Assembly: GCA_965230195.1 (NCBI GenBank)
Contig: OZ245997.1
Span: 620,001 to 684,000, forward strand
Direction: 5' to 3'
From: Putridiphycobacter sp965230195
Lineage (GTDB): Bacteria > Bacteroidota > Bacteroidia > Flavobacteriales_D > Crocinitomicaceae
Length of the DNA stretch: 64,000 bases
Within the stretch, counting starts at the first letter, position 1, and every line of letters starts with the position of its first letter. The notes beneath the pieces are model-generated. The model was not told the DNA's origin. It searched no databases and saw nothing but the letters and a program-made list of their open reading frames with translations. A program made the translations under genes and the position numbers. Below are positions 23,120 through 35,621 of the stretch, piece after piece.

Positions 23120-25051
23120 CGATTCTTTATCCCTCTTGGTGCAAAATGTGGATGGATTCTTTGCGTAGCTCTTCGATGTTTCCTCGATCGATTTGTGAAG
23201 CACTGACCCATAGCCTCGAAGAAATGGTTCATACAGCTTGACGGCACTCGAGTAACCGTAGCTGTGTCGTGTACACAAATGCTTCCCGGTGCAGGCAGCA
23301 TCCCTCGATTTCGTATGCAGGCCGTCCGCGACGCGAAAATCTCGCTCTACTCCACGGCAAAGAATGCTTTTCGTCGGCCGAGTTGTTTCAGGCGTCGCAG
23401 GCATTTTACTCTGTATTGACGTATGTGTCGAGACTCTTTACGTTTCTCACAGTCATGCACCTGATATGGATGAATGATGCAAGACTGCTCTTCGAAACAA
23501 CTGCTCCCGTCGAAAGGGGCGCTGTCAAGACTCCGTATTTGTGAAGCGATATGCACGGATCTCGTCTATCGCGCAGTCTACTGTCAATCTGCGTGGGTTT
23601 CTGTCTCGTCCGATCTACACTGAATTTATTCAAGTACTCCAGCTTCTGTCGTCGATTCCCCGAACGCTTGCCGTTTGTTCACCTCGCAGACGATTCTCGC
23701 GTCTTTTCACGCGAACGGACGCATGAAAGAGTACAGAAATAGCGTCCATCTCATATAGAAATAAACGCTTATAATAGACGGCTCCTCGTACGCGAAAACC
23801 CAACAGTCAAGCCAGACGACCGCGTTGAAGTGGGTAGATGCTTGTACATGTATATGCACGAAATGCGTCAAGTTGATAGCATCGAGATCCACACCTTACT
23901 GAATTAAAAACCGAAAACGAGAGTTCGTGCCCAAGCGAGTAGGGGATTTGAGATTGCGTACGAGAGAGGAGAGCGTATGCATTGGTAAGGCGTGGTGTCT
24001 ATCTATACGAATCGACCCAATGAGCATTGAGAATTATCCACGGGACTGATCAAAACTGCAACCTACACCGACTTCTTCAAATGGCTACACGCTACGAAGG
24101 CACAGGCAACTTCAAGAACCTCAAACTTCACACCATCTGAGTCGTCCATCTCCTCAACCGAGTTCCAAAGGGACGAAAGACAAATACCGCCGTGTGAATT
24201 TGGTAAACTCTATTCCATTTTTGGTGGAACGGATAATTCTGTAAGGCTAGAGAGATAGCGGACAAAACTATGCATGCCTTATCAGATCTGTAGTCACTAT
24301 TCAGGCAGACATAGACGCTAAGGGAGTGAAAGATCTACGATGCTCTAACCTGCAGAACATGACTGCGAGAGATTCGTATTTTCAGCTCAAATACGCATCC
24401 AAAAACGATCCCAGATGATGTTTAAATTCTTCCATGATGTATCCGTCGCGTCCGATGAGAAAAGAGGAATGGTCACATCTGATGTCAGGGCAGAGGATAG
24501 GGCACTTCCGGAAGACATCGAATCGTCAATTTCTGGCTGTTGCAGAGAAGCTGAAGATGTCGGAACAACTACATCACACATGACTCAGTAACCTAGCGCC
24601 TTGATGCCGCATAACATCTATGGGATCAATTGCAAAGATATGGCTGACAGATACACAAGAATCGCCATTTGGGTAGGACAGAAACGATGCTGTCTTTGTG
24701 CTTGTAACCCCCGCTACTCTCTACCAGAGTAGATAACGCCAGCTGAGTTGGTGGAAAGGAAAATAGACAGATGCTCGCAGAGGTGATAATCAGAAGGGCG
24801 GTCATCGTCGCTACTGAGTCATAAGCTCTTCGACATGCAGAAGCAAAAAGTAAACGAATCGTGGAATAGACGGGGCCATAGAAACCCATTAGCCGGCAGC
24901 GCTATGCAATCATTTCGGCAGAGACCCTTACGACGAAAGCGGCTGAGGTGGACTCTGTCACATTTAGCGTCTCGATTGAAAGAGAGACGAAAATGCAGAA
25001 GCATATAATCGGAGGAAGAATATGCATCACGTCACGCGTTTCCAAAGTAAC
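23120..25051. other. Gene-poor stretch, possible membrane-protein exon
   Basis: About 1.9 kb between MAU2 and PTEN. The minus strand at 24626-24889 encodes RAYDSVATMTALLIITSASI, a membrane-like run, and at 24387-24581 a serine-rich frame (SSASLQQPEIDDSMSSGSAL). These could be exons of one small membrane protein, but I found no convincing junction. The rest, about 23130-24380, shows nothing coding on either strand. Confidence 0.35.
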
Positions 25052-26676
25052 TTATCGGCAAGTGTGATAGATACCTGGCGGCAAGAAGTGTTGGCTTCCT
25101 GTAGAGTAGTCGTTTTCCGAGGTTGCAAGTGGCGACAGATGTTCGTCGGAATGGAGAAAATTGTTGCTCTCGTGCGGTTGCATATTTTCCGGAATCGCAG
25201 AAAAAGATTCCGGAACTCCAGAAAAGGAAACCTTCAGTTGAGCTTGTGATGATAAGCGGCTGTTCACCTAGGCACCGAGATGCAACGTCTTTCCAGCCAA
25301 AGGTCAAAGCGGTCCGCACTTTATCCATTTCGTGTTTTCTTAAGACAACATGTGGTTCCTTAATGTAGCTCGTATTCATCCACGTAAAGAACAACGAACT
25401 ACGCTTCGACAGAGTCTCCTCGAATACCTGCAAAGCATGAGCAACTGCTGCTGTCACATCAGGACGATCTGATAGACTTGGATTTTGAGGTCACCACGAA
25501 CCCTCCACTCAGTATTAGAGCCAACATCGTTTTCAAAAACGATGTAAAGATTTTGACTTTCGATCAGCAGATGATACTTCTTTCCATCCGGTAAGTGCCC
25601 GATGACTGAGTGACCACACGAAGGGGATGTGCATCTCATAGACTGAACTGTCATGTACAGACAGACAAACGTGAGGTCAACATTCATCAGCAGTGCATCA
25701 CCATTGCGTCTTCCAGCATTCCCTGATCGAATTTCGGCCAAAAGAGTATGTTCGCAGGTAATGCTATCACGAACCCACAGACATACCAACAACCGTGACA
25801 GCATTTGCTTCGGCAGACGAGTTAACTGTATCTGCTGAAGCGTCAATGCAGTGGACGAATGGACAGATCCCTTGCCACTGAGTAAATAATGAAAATAGAT
25901 AATGTATCTGTAAGTCTGCATTTCCCACAAGTGTTGTCACACAGCGCGTTTCGCACCTTCTTTGACTGGGAATGGTGACACCGGCTCCATCAGTTGTGCG
26001 TCTGTTGGCAAACAACTCGAGAGCTTGTCCGGGTAATCCACATTTCTCCTGGCATCCAAAAAGAGTGAGATTTCACACTTTGGTCTGTTCTGCCGTACCA
26101 TGTGCATAAGAAGAGCACATATCATTATCCCTGTTCTCCCCTTTCCTGCCTTGCAATGGACGACCACTGTGTTCTGTGGATCAGCCAGCAACCATTGCTC
26201 TGCATCTTGGCAGAAATCAACAATCATTCCCAAAGAGGGAGCCTGCGCCACAGATGCTCTTCATCACAAATGCAGCTCAACGAGAGGCTTTACCTGTTGG
26301 TCTCCGAATGGAAATCTAACAACGTTGCCTCCCAGAGTCTGTGGATCGTAGGTCTTTTCTTCGCAGAGATTGTACACACGATAATGTCCCCCGTGCTTCG
26401 TCTCCAAAAGTCGCAAAACTTCGGAACGTGGATTGCGGAACAGCCCTGTAGACCCATAAACATTGCCTTGTCACATCAGACCTCGTTCTTTACCTTGACC
26501 CCACTCGGCTGGATATCCCATCGCGATGATATGGTCCGTCACATAACACAAATCCAGATCGAATCCGTTTTCTGTATAACGCGTGCGGTTCTTGGACATA
26601 ATCCCTGCAGCATAAAAATCCGCGTTACTCAACAGACTGACCACTTAGTGTCGCGCACTTCTTAGGATGAACGCCA
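25052..26676 (-). CDS. PTEN: PTEN phosphatidylinositol-3,4,5-trisphosphate 3-phosphatase
   Basis: Lipid phosphatase opposing PI3-kinase. The protein follows human PTEN from end to end. MAFILRRIMSKNRTRYTENG, FDLDLCYVTDHIIAMGYPAE and GLFRNPRSEVLRLLETKHGG are followed by YNLCEEKTYDPQTLGG and the complete catalytic P-loop HCKAGKGRTG. Next comes GAGVTIPSQRR at the TI-loop position, then the C2 domain (LTLQQIQLTRLPKQ, EWRVRGDLKIQVYQ, SLFFTWMNTSYIKEPHVVLR, KHEMDK). A 52-nt intron joins VNSRLSSQAQLKVSFSG, then a disordered tail ending GIYHTCR at 25052. The start ATG is at 26674-26676. About eight exons; introns of 48, 52 and 54 nt were placed by homology. Confidence 0.94.
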
Positions 26677-28906
26677 TGTCTTCACTGGCCTTTTTGAAAA
26701 TTGTCCTTTGGTCGACAAGTAAACAGCTGAATTCACTTCTATCGGTCTGGACGAGTTGGCTCAGCAGGAACTAGGCAAAACGCGGTTTTCACTCATGCCG
26801 CCGGTTAATCTTGATCACCAGGAAGCGCGTCTGTTGGAGAAGCCTACAAGAGGCGCTGTGTTGTCTTTTCGACAAGTTACGCTTGACTATTAAGAAAAGG
26901 TGGGTGGATGTAAAATGCTAATGCGTCGCGGAGACTTCTCAAAGTTGTCGAAGCGCGTTGGATTGCATTCAGAAATAAAACCTAATGTTATAATGGCCTG
27001 TTATTTATCTGATCGACTCGTTCCCTTTTGACAGATGTGGTCACGAGCTGTACGGCGCTTTGGGTTTCTTGAAAGGAGTTTAGGAGCTCATGAACGTGTG
27101 GCACTGTGATTCTGTGAGTAGGGAGGCAGTACGGGGTTAAATACGGTGCTGACAAGATCATGACGCGACAGATGTTTTCCCTGTTTGCCAAACTCAAGGG
27201 ATGTCCAGACGATCTGCATCGTTGGGTTCTATTCTTGTTTGGCGAAGAGACTCAGTGAGTGAGTGTCCCAACCGATGCACAAAGAAGACTTGACCATTGG
27301 GCGACGTCATTTAATGATGGCATTAACACGATGGAATGGTGCGTGCGTTGAACGTGCGTCGGCTGACTGAAGCGGGCGTACAAGTGAAAGATATACTGTA
27401 GATGACGGATGTGTTTTTGAAAACGCTTTGCAAGTCGCTTCCGTCTCCATCGACGTGGCGCATTTTCTTTCCGCGTAGACTGTCTAGTACACGATGTGCC
27501 AGACGGGCGAGAAAATAGGAGTAGGAAAGGCCTCAAGGTCGATTGTCGCCGTCGTAGATTCTTCCGCAACTCTGGGGGGTTTGTTGTGTTGGTCTGTCTG
27601 GAGTGTTCGAACTCAACGAGTGCGCATCTATCGTTTGGAACTGGCAAAGGATGCCGTTGTCACCGGCGGAAGGTTGATATGCCTTCGATGTACACTGTTG
27701 CCCTCTGGGTATCCTTCTCTGCGCTCCATGAAACGGACGACAACGAAGGTACGGGTTCGATGTCTCACTGTATCGTCTTCTTGGTATCTGCCATGAAAAC
27801 AGAGCTTTCCATTTTCTGCGTCCTTCTCTGTGGCTGGTCCCATAATGCATAAGACAGGATGTTTTCTCGTCTTATGGTGACGTCATCGCAGTCTTCACCT
27901 CGAAGGTATGCACCGTTGTTTTAAGGAAAGAATGTTTGAGATCATAAGAAGACTACACATAGCTGAGTTCTTAAATCCACGATCTACACTCATTACGAAG
28001 ACAATCGCTTAATTGTTTTTGTCCAATTACGTAAGAATGCATCGAACGACGTATTCTTCTCTCGAAAGCAAACAACGCTAAGATTGTTACTCGACCCTAA
28101 TTCGGGATAGACTCCGGAGATAAAGCTCTACTATTCAGCCCATGGAGGTGGATGATATAACTTCTTCTGTGTAACAGCTGTTGACAATTAATTACCTGTA
28201 AGGAAACACAGCACTTCACATTGGTTTAAGCTATGTTCATCATTCTTCCTCTATTGCTCTTGTTTTGCAATCCTCGTGTGACAAACACGGTTTCGCATGT
28301 ATAAAGCTCTGATAGACGCGGAGACTTGAGATTTTCTGCTAGAGGGTAGCTGAAAACAAAGACACGAGTAATATAGAAGGTTGCAAAGGGTGACATATTT
28401 GTCAATCATGAGTCAACGTCAAACAACTTGTGCTGCCAAATATGTTCCAGAAGCTTTTCACGTCGATAGATTATATACGGTACATAAGCAAAATTGCAAT
28501 CGCGACTACAAGAGCAACGATCCAAACGGCGATTTGGCCGAGTTGGATTCAAAAAAAAAACGTTAGACTTTGAATGTAGTTATTGACATTCATCCAACTC
28601 CAGATGGTCCCCATCACAGTAAGCTTAGCGTCGTCAAAATTGTAAGAATAGCAATGAAACACATTGAGTGTCCTTTCTACGTTTTGTGAATGAAATGGAT
28701 TTCGCCCCAAAGCAAACACTGATCGTTTGGGTATCGCAGAGTGCAAGAGTGATGATGAATTTTGCGGGGATAAACTACCACCGAGTCGACGAGTACACAT
28801 TTGCGAGCTTTCAAACAAACATCTACCGAGCAAAGGTGCGCGAATCAGATTCAAAGTCATTCGGCACGTGGCGACGTTGCCGATGACGATGGGGATCTTG
28901 TCTTTC
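26677..28906. other. Gene-poor stretch with doubtful open frames
   Basis: About 2.2 kb. A doubtful minus-strand gene may lie at about 27250-27850: MADTKKTIQ joins EGYPEGNSVHRRHINLPP across a candidate 50-nt intron, but no family is recognised and the plus strand is equally open. The AT-rich part, 27900-28560, holds no coding signal. 28549-28908 is open on the minus strand for 119 codons and ends in a run of phenylalanine codons (a poly-A on the plus strand). Confidence 0.4.
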
Positions 28907-28970
28907 ATGTGCGAGAATCTCGCGAATCATATTTCATTACCCATCGTAGCAGAACGCTGCAAGAGCATCG
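28907..28970 (-). pseudogene. Isolated fragment of the ankyrin/coiled-coil gene exon
   Basis: Read on the minus strand, these 64 bases match the start of exon 2 of the ankyrin/coiled-coil gene (17249-17312) at roughly 57 of 65 positions, including TCTGCTRCGATGGGTAATGA and ATATGATTCGCGAG. One base is missing relative to the gene, which shifts the ankyrin frame, and similarity stops on both sides. It looks like an inverted, decayed duplicate of part of one exon. A paralogous gene that I fail to see is the alternative. Confidence 0.6.
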
Positions 28971-29198
28971 AAATATTTAATCACTTTAGCCGTTCGTTTA
29001 TCGAACTCATTCTGTCGTACAATAACATGCGATCTTTAATCGTTTCGCTCTCCGATCATGGAATGCTCTGTCAAAACCCGTTGTCCGGCGAATGGTTTCG
29101 TCAATTGGCGGATCCATCAAATTCGACGCAGCAGTACGCGGATATCACGCAGCTCAAGACCTGGACTTCGTTGCCATGGTAGAAGTCACATTGCAACC

Positions 29199-31710
29199 AT
29201 GGCCGCCAGTCTATCCACTAGTGTCCCCGCCGTCCCCTCGACCTTTCCCTCAATGCTACTTCATGACTCCAATGTGCATCCTGTTTAGGCAAAAGTCACG
29301 ATTCCTTCCTCTTTGGAGAATTCAGTCGCGATTTTGTCAGTCGAAAAAGATGGAGTGATGACATACTGTTACGTGCTGGGCATCTCACACGTCTCGAAAG
29401 TTTCTTGTCAGCAGGTTCCGACCTTCTTCTCATTATATAGGATTCTGAATGTTGGTATGTGAACAGGTAAACGATTTGATCGATGCTGTTGTCCCGGATG
29501 TCGTCTGTCTGGAACTGAGCAAAGATCGCGTTGGATTGTTGGTCGATCGCAATACTCAAGACTCCCAGACGTGGCAAGCACGAAAAGTTCTACATAATCT
29601 CTTAGATCCTGATTCTGATCTGGACACATATCTGGCTGTAGATATCGATTATCGGCAGTACTTTTTCGGATGACTGGCCAGATGCGAGAGAAGTACTATC
29701 CCTGTTAAAGACGAAAAAAGGCGTGCCAATTCAGATACAAGATATCGAGGCTGACATTCTGACGCTACTGGGAACAGGTGGGAAGATACCGAGCATATGT
29801 TCTCTGCCGGACATCCCTTTTATGACAGGTCTTTTCAGCAAAGGGCGTCCCGCATTTTCACGGGCGGACGAAAAAGAAGCTCCTGCATTCAGTGCAAGGT
29901 ACAGAGGTAATGCTTATCAGATCGTGCAGATGAGGACAGATGGATGCTGATGATGCAGACGGTGCAATGGAGGTACAGACGATTCCCCCTCTGGGTGCGG
30001 TCGAGTTCGAAATGAGGGACCGTAGTCTGCCTCCTATCATCAGCATCACTGTTCGTATCGACAGCAGTCTGAAGGAGTACCAACTAGATCCAACGAAGAT
30101 CGAAGACATGGCAAGGACTGCTGTCGATATGTCCAAAGAAGGCACTGTCAGTCTGAATTGCTATTTGAAGTTGAGAAAGACGATTCTGGACTACTGCCAA
30201 AGCCAAGGGGCGGATGAAGCTGTAACGATTTTCCGCGGTGAAGCACAAGGAAGGACAGAGGTCATCGTTCGGGCACGGAGAGAAACAGATCCACTGCTTG
30301 TTGCTGGTGCGTTCTCTGAGGGACTCTTTTTCTTGCGTGCGATGGTATCGGTGTAGGATTCGAGGAAGGAGCAGAGGGTGGTTATGGATGGGGCATTGAG
30401 CCTTTTCGACCAGCAAATCGACCGTTCAAGCTCTCGGAGAAAATGATGATTCCCACCAAGGTCCTGCAAAACTTGACAGGAAACGACGAAGACAGAGGGC
30501 AGGATCCTCAAGACGCCGAAGCCACGGCATCACTCGTAGAGAATCTCAAGCAGAAGCCGATTTTGTGGCGAGAGTGGACGGACAACGAGTCTCCACTCAT
30601 TCTAGGAGATGATGAACAGAAGAAGGTAATCAGATCTTCATTGTTATGAGTCGTATAGACGACTGCAGGGAATTGCGGAGTACTTTGGAGTGGCAGTGAC
30701 GTCGTTGTATGGAAAGTTCCAGGGAGATGCTGGACGAAAAGTCGGAGTGGACCCAGGCGCTGCATGGAGGGTCGGTATGACAGCATCTTTACGCAATGCT
30801 GTCTCTCAAATCCAGCTGTTCGATGTTCCTGAGCAAGTTCCTTTCGCCTCTTAAGTCGCTGCATCCGATTCAGCGGCCATGCTTCGTAGGTGAGTCAGAA
30901 ACGCATCGCCGAAAGCATTTTTGCAGGCATGGGTGCACGTTTTGCTCTAGCTGTCGCCTATGCCGTCTCTGTTGGCACTCTTGCCCGACAGTCCTGGTTT
31001 CCAGGTAACACTAGCAGCTAAACATAGAGCACCTTACGGTAACAGCGAATGGCAGATGCACTATCTGACAATTCTTTGTGGGTGATGCTTATTGGATGTG
31101 TCGTGCTTCTATGGCCTGTCCTTGGTCCATACGCCGAAATTGGATGGCTCTCATGTGCGCTTTCCCATCTTACAATTGCTCAGAGTCACTCTTCTTCTGC
31201 AGTGCAATCCGTGGATCAGATAGAGGAGGCTGTACGCGTCAAGGTTCCAATTCAGTCCGACATCGACTCAACACTGAAACTCTTCGGAGAGGACGCCTTA
31301 CTGGGCTGGCCAGGTGCAATGGATCCCGTCATCAACCAACGCGACCAGTACATGGCACGCAATCTCTTCATGACTGCCACCCGTAAGCACCATTCCCTTT
31401 CAACACATCGCCGATGCTGCATGGTACAACAGAGGTGAGCAGCGGAGCCCCTGCTTACGTTCCAGATGTGCAAGACGGTCGCGTTTTCTGTCGATTTGTC
31501 ATGCCAGAGGACAGTCATCATCTGGCATCGCCCATGGGAACAGGAGACGGCATGTACTTTCCAATTCAGAATGGCCATGAGAATCATCAGCCACACGAAA
31601 GAAGAATTGTTGCCGTTGTGGGTACAGCACATGTGCGAGGCATGTGCAAGGAATGGGAGAAGCTCAAAGAAGATCCGACGCGTCTCTCCATTGTTGACTT
31701 TTTGATGTAG
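29199..31710 (+). CDS. TraB-domain (TraB/PrgY/TIKI superfamily) protein
   Basis: Family members are membrane-associated and thought to be metalloproteases or regulators; eukaryotic ones are often organellar. A start at 29199 (MAASLSTSVPA) joins AKVTIPSSLENSVAILSVEK through a 57-nt intron. The first GxxH motif is in YVLGISHVSKVSC, followed by LIDAVVPDVVCLELSKDR. A 54-nt intron leads to ISIIGSTFSDDWPDAREVL and an insert of about 250 residues. VGVDPGAAWRVGMTASLRNA, a membrane segment (RFALAVAYAVSVGTLARQSW) and a second one (WVMLIGCVVLLWPVLGPYA) follow, then NQRDQYMARNL and the second GxxH motif in IVAVVGTAHVRGM. The stop is at 31708-31710. The motif order suits TraB. The long central insert is unusual. 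Confidence 0.8.
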
Positions 31711-31788
31711 CATCGTAAATGGTTTTGAATAACTTGCCTCATTGCGCCGCACGATGTGACACGAACGCAACGACGACTGCTCGGCTAG

Positions 31789-32676
31789 ATGCTTCTTCAA
31801 CGGATCTCGCGATTCTGCATCTCTCAACGATCGAGACCGCTCCGAAGGCTTCGTCCCGTCATGAGCCGTCAAGAAAAGCGTTTCTTTGGAGTGGACACAG
31901 CAGTGGACCCGAAGGACACGCAGTGCTTTATGCTGAACAATAACTCGGATCTTTACCTGCTCAAGGGCAACATTGTTCAGTGGCATGGAGATGTCATGGT
32001 CAATGCAGGTTTCTTCGCTGTTCGGCCAACTGCTCTCCTTAAGCAGCATTGCTTCTCCCAGCGAATGAGGCCATGTTGGGTGGCGGCGGCGTTGACGGCG
32101 CTATCCATACTGCTGCAGGGCCTGCTTTGCTGGAGGCCTGTAGAAAGCAGAAAGAAGTGCGTCCAGGTGTGAGGTGTCCGACAGGCGAAGCACGTCTGAC
32201 GGAGTAAGTCCTTTTCGTCTCTGCCTGGTTTGGATTGGGAGTTAGAGGATTTCGTCTCCCTGTATCGCATGTGATCCATGCCGTGGGCCCCGTCTACACC
32301 AACGATGCCGATTCGAGTCCTCTACTGACAAAGACCTACGAGTTCGTTTCTGCGATCGATGTGGCCTGTATGATCATCGACCTTTGTGTAGGGCCTGTTT
32401 GAAAATGGCCAACGAAGAAAGCTTCCACTCCATTGCTTTTCCGGCCATCAGCTGTGGAGTCTACGGTTATCCGATCGACAAAGCTGCCGAGGTGATACTC
32501 TTCTAAGATCTGTGTTGACAGATGATGCAGTCATCCCATTTCAGATTTCGCTCGAAGCCGTAAAAAAACATGCAGGAAATGTTGAAGAAGTACACTTTGT
32601 ACTTTTCTCCGATCCTGTTTGGAAAGCATATCTCAAGTGTGCAGAGTCCATGTTCCGAAAGATCCCGCTCAGCTGA
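31789..32676 (+). CDS. Macrodomain ADP-ribosyl hydrolase, MACROD type
   Basis: Predicted to remove mono-ADP-ribose from proteins or deacetylate O-acetyl-ADP-ribose. An arginine-rich leader (MLLQRISRFCISQRSRPLRR) could be a mitochondrial presequence; a second in-frame ATG is at 31861. The macrodomain reads YLLKGNIVQWHGDVMVNAAN, then EAMLGGGGVDGAIHTAAGP, the catalytic NAAN...GGGVDGAIH loop. Then come PTGEARLTEGFRLPVSHVIH, AVGPVY, SFHSIAFPAISCGVYGYP and VEEVHFVLFSDPVWKAY. Four introns, each 45-54 nt, fit the frame. The stop is TGA 32674-32676. It lies 78 bp after the TraB gene on the same strand. Confidence 0.92.
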
Positions 32677-33349
32677 ACCAGGGAACTTCTGTTTATGAAA
32701 AGAACATCAATTTGGCAAGATTAAGCCCCTTGTCTCATGATATGCTCGAGAATTGTTCACTATTCCGTCCGGTCAGCTTATGGATAGACAATAAATAGAG
32801 CACGGACTTGGTTGGATGGTATGCGAGCGCTTTATAAGATTTTCAACAGCATCTTTGTGGCCTGGTTTGGACAAGAAGCACTTAAAAGACAAACAAAACA
32901 GAATTGAGGCTGTCAGGTGTATGAAGTCCTTTATTTCTCTGACTGAGTTTTTGAAATCCATCAACTTCACAAATGATGACGATGATGACAAGATCCTCAA
33001 ACCGAACAATGTAGCAGATAAGTCCAGTCCCATGGACAGTAAAAGTGGTTTTGGTTCAGCTCGACGTTGAGTTCAGATGAACTATGACACAGAAGAACGT
33101 TTCAATGCAGGGGAGAGCTATATAGGGGACCTAGACTTCTTCATAGCTTAGAGACGCAAGTGCGTGAGAAACAAGGCTCATCATCATGCCTGCTCTACTG
33201 GTATGTCCGTTCCATCAAATCGTTGCCGTGGTGTATGGGGTCAAAGGAATCACAGAAAGAGACATTCACTACCCACTCAACGAAACTGAATTCGTCCATG
33301 TCCTTCTGGTTTGCTTGTTATTTCCAAGTGCTGCTAGGGAGGGACAGTT
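32677..33349. other. Intergenic between convergent genes
   Basis: About 670 bp, AT-rich, between the macrodomain gene and the receptor-like kinase. A plus frame at 32816-33070 contains a run of aspartate codons but no recognisable protein; the minus strand is open over the same span. Likely 3' untranslated sequence of both neighbours. Confidence 0.45.
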
Positions 33350-35621
33350 CTATTCAACTCGAATGGACGTCATACAAACGTTCGTGGTTGGAGAGGAGTG
33401 AGGATGGTCCACATCATTCATGGTGGGATGCGGAGATGGCAAGCGAGAAGGAATCGAACACCGTTCACCGTTGTCATTCAAATCAAGGGAAGTCGCTCCC
33501 GCCCGCCCCGCAAAAGAGAACAAAAGATCTTGGCCTGTGGATTCAGAATGGATACAGGTTGAATGGCTCTTGATGATACTCTGAGGTATGTGACTTTCTC
33601 TTGGTTCCTCGAGAGCAGTATCCGAGTACAACGACTCGGCATATACAGTTGAGTTAAGAATTGAATGGCGTTCGGACCTTCGTCCGCCTGTTCTGAGCCA
33701 TCGTGGAATGGCAGTTGTCACTGGATGCATCGGAAACGATGAATACCACTCGGACAGGGCCAGATGCAAACGACGAACAATGTCTGTGGCGATTGGCCGT
33801 CGGTGATAGTCAGAAATCCAGCATGCTTTGATTAGGCTTCTGATGGTTGCTGGGGTGGTGTCTGGAATCCCGGGTCGCCTGCCATTGACAGCTTCGGAAA
33901 GAATCTGATTGTAGTCCACTTCGGAATAGGGCACATCACTAGTGACCATCTCCCAGAGCAACATCCCGAACGAATACACATCTGTAAATCTCCCAATGCG
34001 TCCCTTGCGTAGCATCTCTGGTGGCATGTAAGAAATCATACCCAATGTGTCCGATCGTGTCACAGTAGATTCCAGTTTTTTACTCAACCCAAAATCGCAA
34101 ATCTGCAGAAAGACCTGTTGTTAGAAGAGGAACGAGAAAAGGGCTGTGTACTTTGCAAATGTAGCCGCGAGGATCCAGTTCATCGGTCTTCAAAAGAATG
34201 TTATCGGGTTTGATATCTCCATGGACAATGCTGTTTGAGTGGAGATACTGCAGTCCTTTGGCAACATCGAGGGCACAGTGCAAGATGGAACACATCTTTG
34301 GCTGCAAGGATTCGAAATTCAGAACATACTCTCCTCGATCGATGGCTCTGGATAACTCTCCTTTGTCGCAGTACTCCAAGAATATCAGTGTACAGTCGTC
34401 ATCTCCTGCCAAAGACCGCCAGATCAATCGTTAGGCGTCGTGTGGAGGTGCCTTGCCTTGGGGATGCTGCTCACCAAAGAGGTCTTTCATCTTGACGTGC
34501 CTCGTCGCGTAGCATCTAATCACATTTGGATGCGATAACCCGATCGAGAGATTTGCTTCTTCACACGCTTCGTGTCCGTCAGGGACATCAGCGGACTTGA
34601 TAACCTTGATGGCTGCTCTCTGGTTCTGTCAATGGCAATAGAGTAGAGAAGAGGAAAGAGAGAGCACAGGCGTTACTTGAAATCTGCCTGCATAAACAGT
34701 TCCAAATCCTCCTACTCCGAGTTGTTGATCCAGATCGATAGAGAAATCATCGAAAGCAACGAGTCTCAATGACATCGAGAAATCCACTTCCGTCGTCTCA
34801 CTGGCAGTGAAGGATTTCTCATCCTGGTGAAAAAAGGTGTCGAGCACACGTGCGGAACTCTCTTTTGAACGACACATCCATACAATGATGCCGCCCATCA
34901 CAACAAATCCCGAGAGTAGCACCAACAGGGCAATCAACACGGCAAGGCTGTTTATTGGCCGTTTTGGCTGATCCCTGGCCTCGTCTTTTTGTAACAGTTC
35001 TGCTGCCAATCCATTCCCAGACAAACAACTGTTCTTCATCTTCTTGTCGATCGTGTACTGTCGATTTCGATGGATCTGTTGTCGGCAGAGCTTCCGCGTT
35101 CCGCAAAAATGATACGGATCATCTGTGCTCTTCGTCGTCATCAAATCAGACTTCTGCCGAACATGTTTGCAATCGGTGTAGATGATGAAGCTTTGGGCGA
35201 TGGTAATGGTTGCACCGACTGAGAGATGTATGTACGAGAGTGATGAGAATTGCTGTTCTTCATCCTCTGGCCGGTTGAGCAAAACGAGACGTTCCAGGGT
35301 GAGATGGATATGAGAATCGAGTTTGATGCCACTGCCTTTTTTCAGACTGGAGAGATCGAGTGTCCAGGCATGTTCACCGAGTTCGCCTTGGAGAATCTTG
35401 TCTTGCCTGACGGTTACAGGAAAGGGCCACTCATCGGCGCCGCAGGTTAAATTCTGGGCCAAAACTAATGTTTCATTTCCAGCCGGTCTTCCAAGTTCAT
35501 GCCGCAAGGCAAAGCATGATTCAATGTGGATGGTTGAATCGCTGCCTGGCGTCGGTTGGCCAACGGACCCTCCGACAAACGACCATCCAAATAGGAAAAG
35601 GGCAATGAGTGGAATGGGCAT
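33350..35621 (-). CDS. Receptor-like protein kinase (signal peptide, ectodomain, TM, TKL-type kinase)
   Basis: Likely cell-surface receptor kinase. The start MPIPLIALFLFGWSFVGGSV is a signal peptide, and about 200 residues of ectodomain follow (cysteines at SCFALRHEL, NLTCGADEW, FCGTRKLC). The membrane segment is NSLAVLIALLVLLSGFVVMG, with CRSKESS at the cytoplasmic border. The kinase domain begins LGVGGFGTVYAGRFQ. After a 51-nt intron it gives AAIKVIK (VAIK lysine) and SHPNVIRCYAT, EYCDKGELSRAI, the catalytic loop HGDIKPDNILL, CDFGLSKK, SYMPPEML, DVYSFGMLLWEM and RRPIATDIV. The loop is HGD where most kinases have HRD. A serine-rich tail follows to 33350. The ligand is unknown; no known extracellular fold was recognised. 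Confidence 0.88.

Noticed and set aside
31252..32049. Minus-strand frame of 265 codons
   Set aside because: Antisense to well-supported TraB and macrodomain exons; composition is not protein-like.
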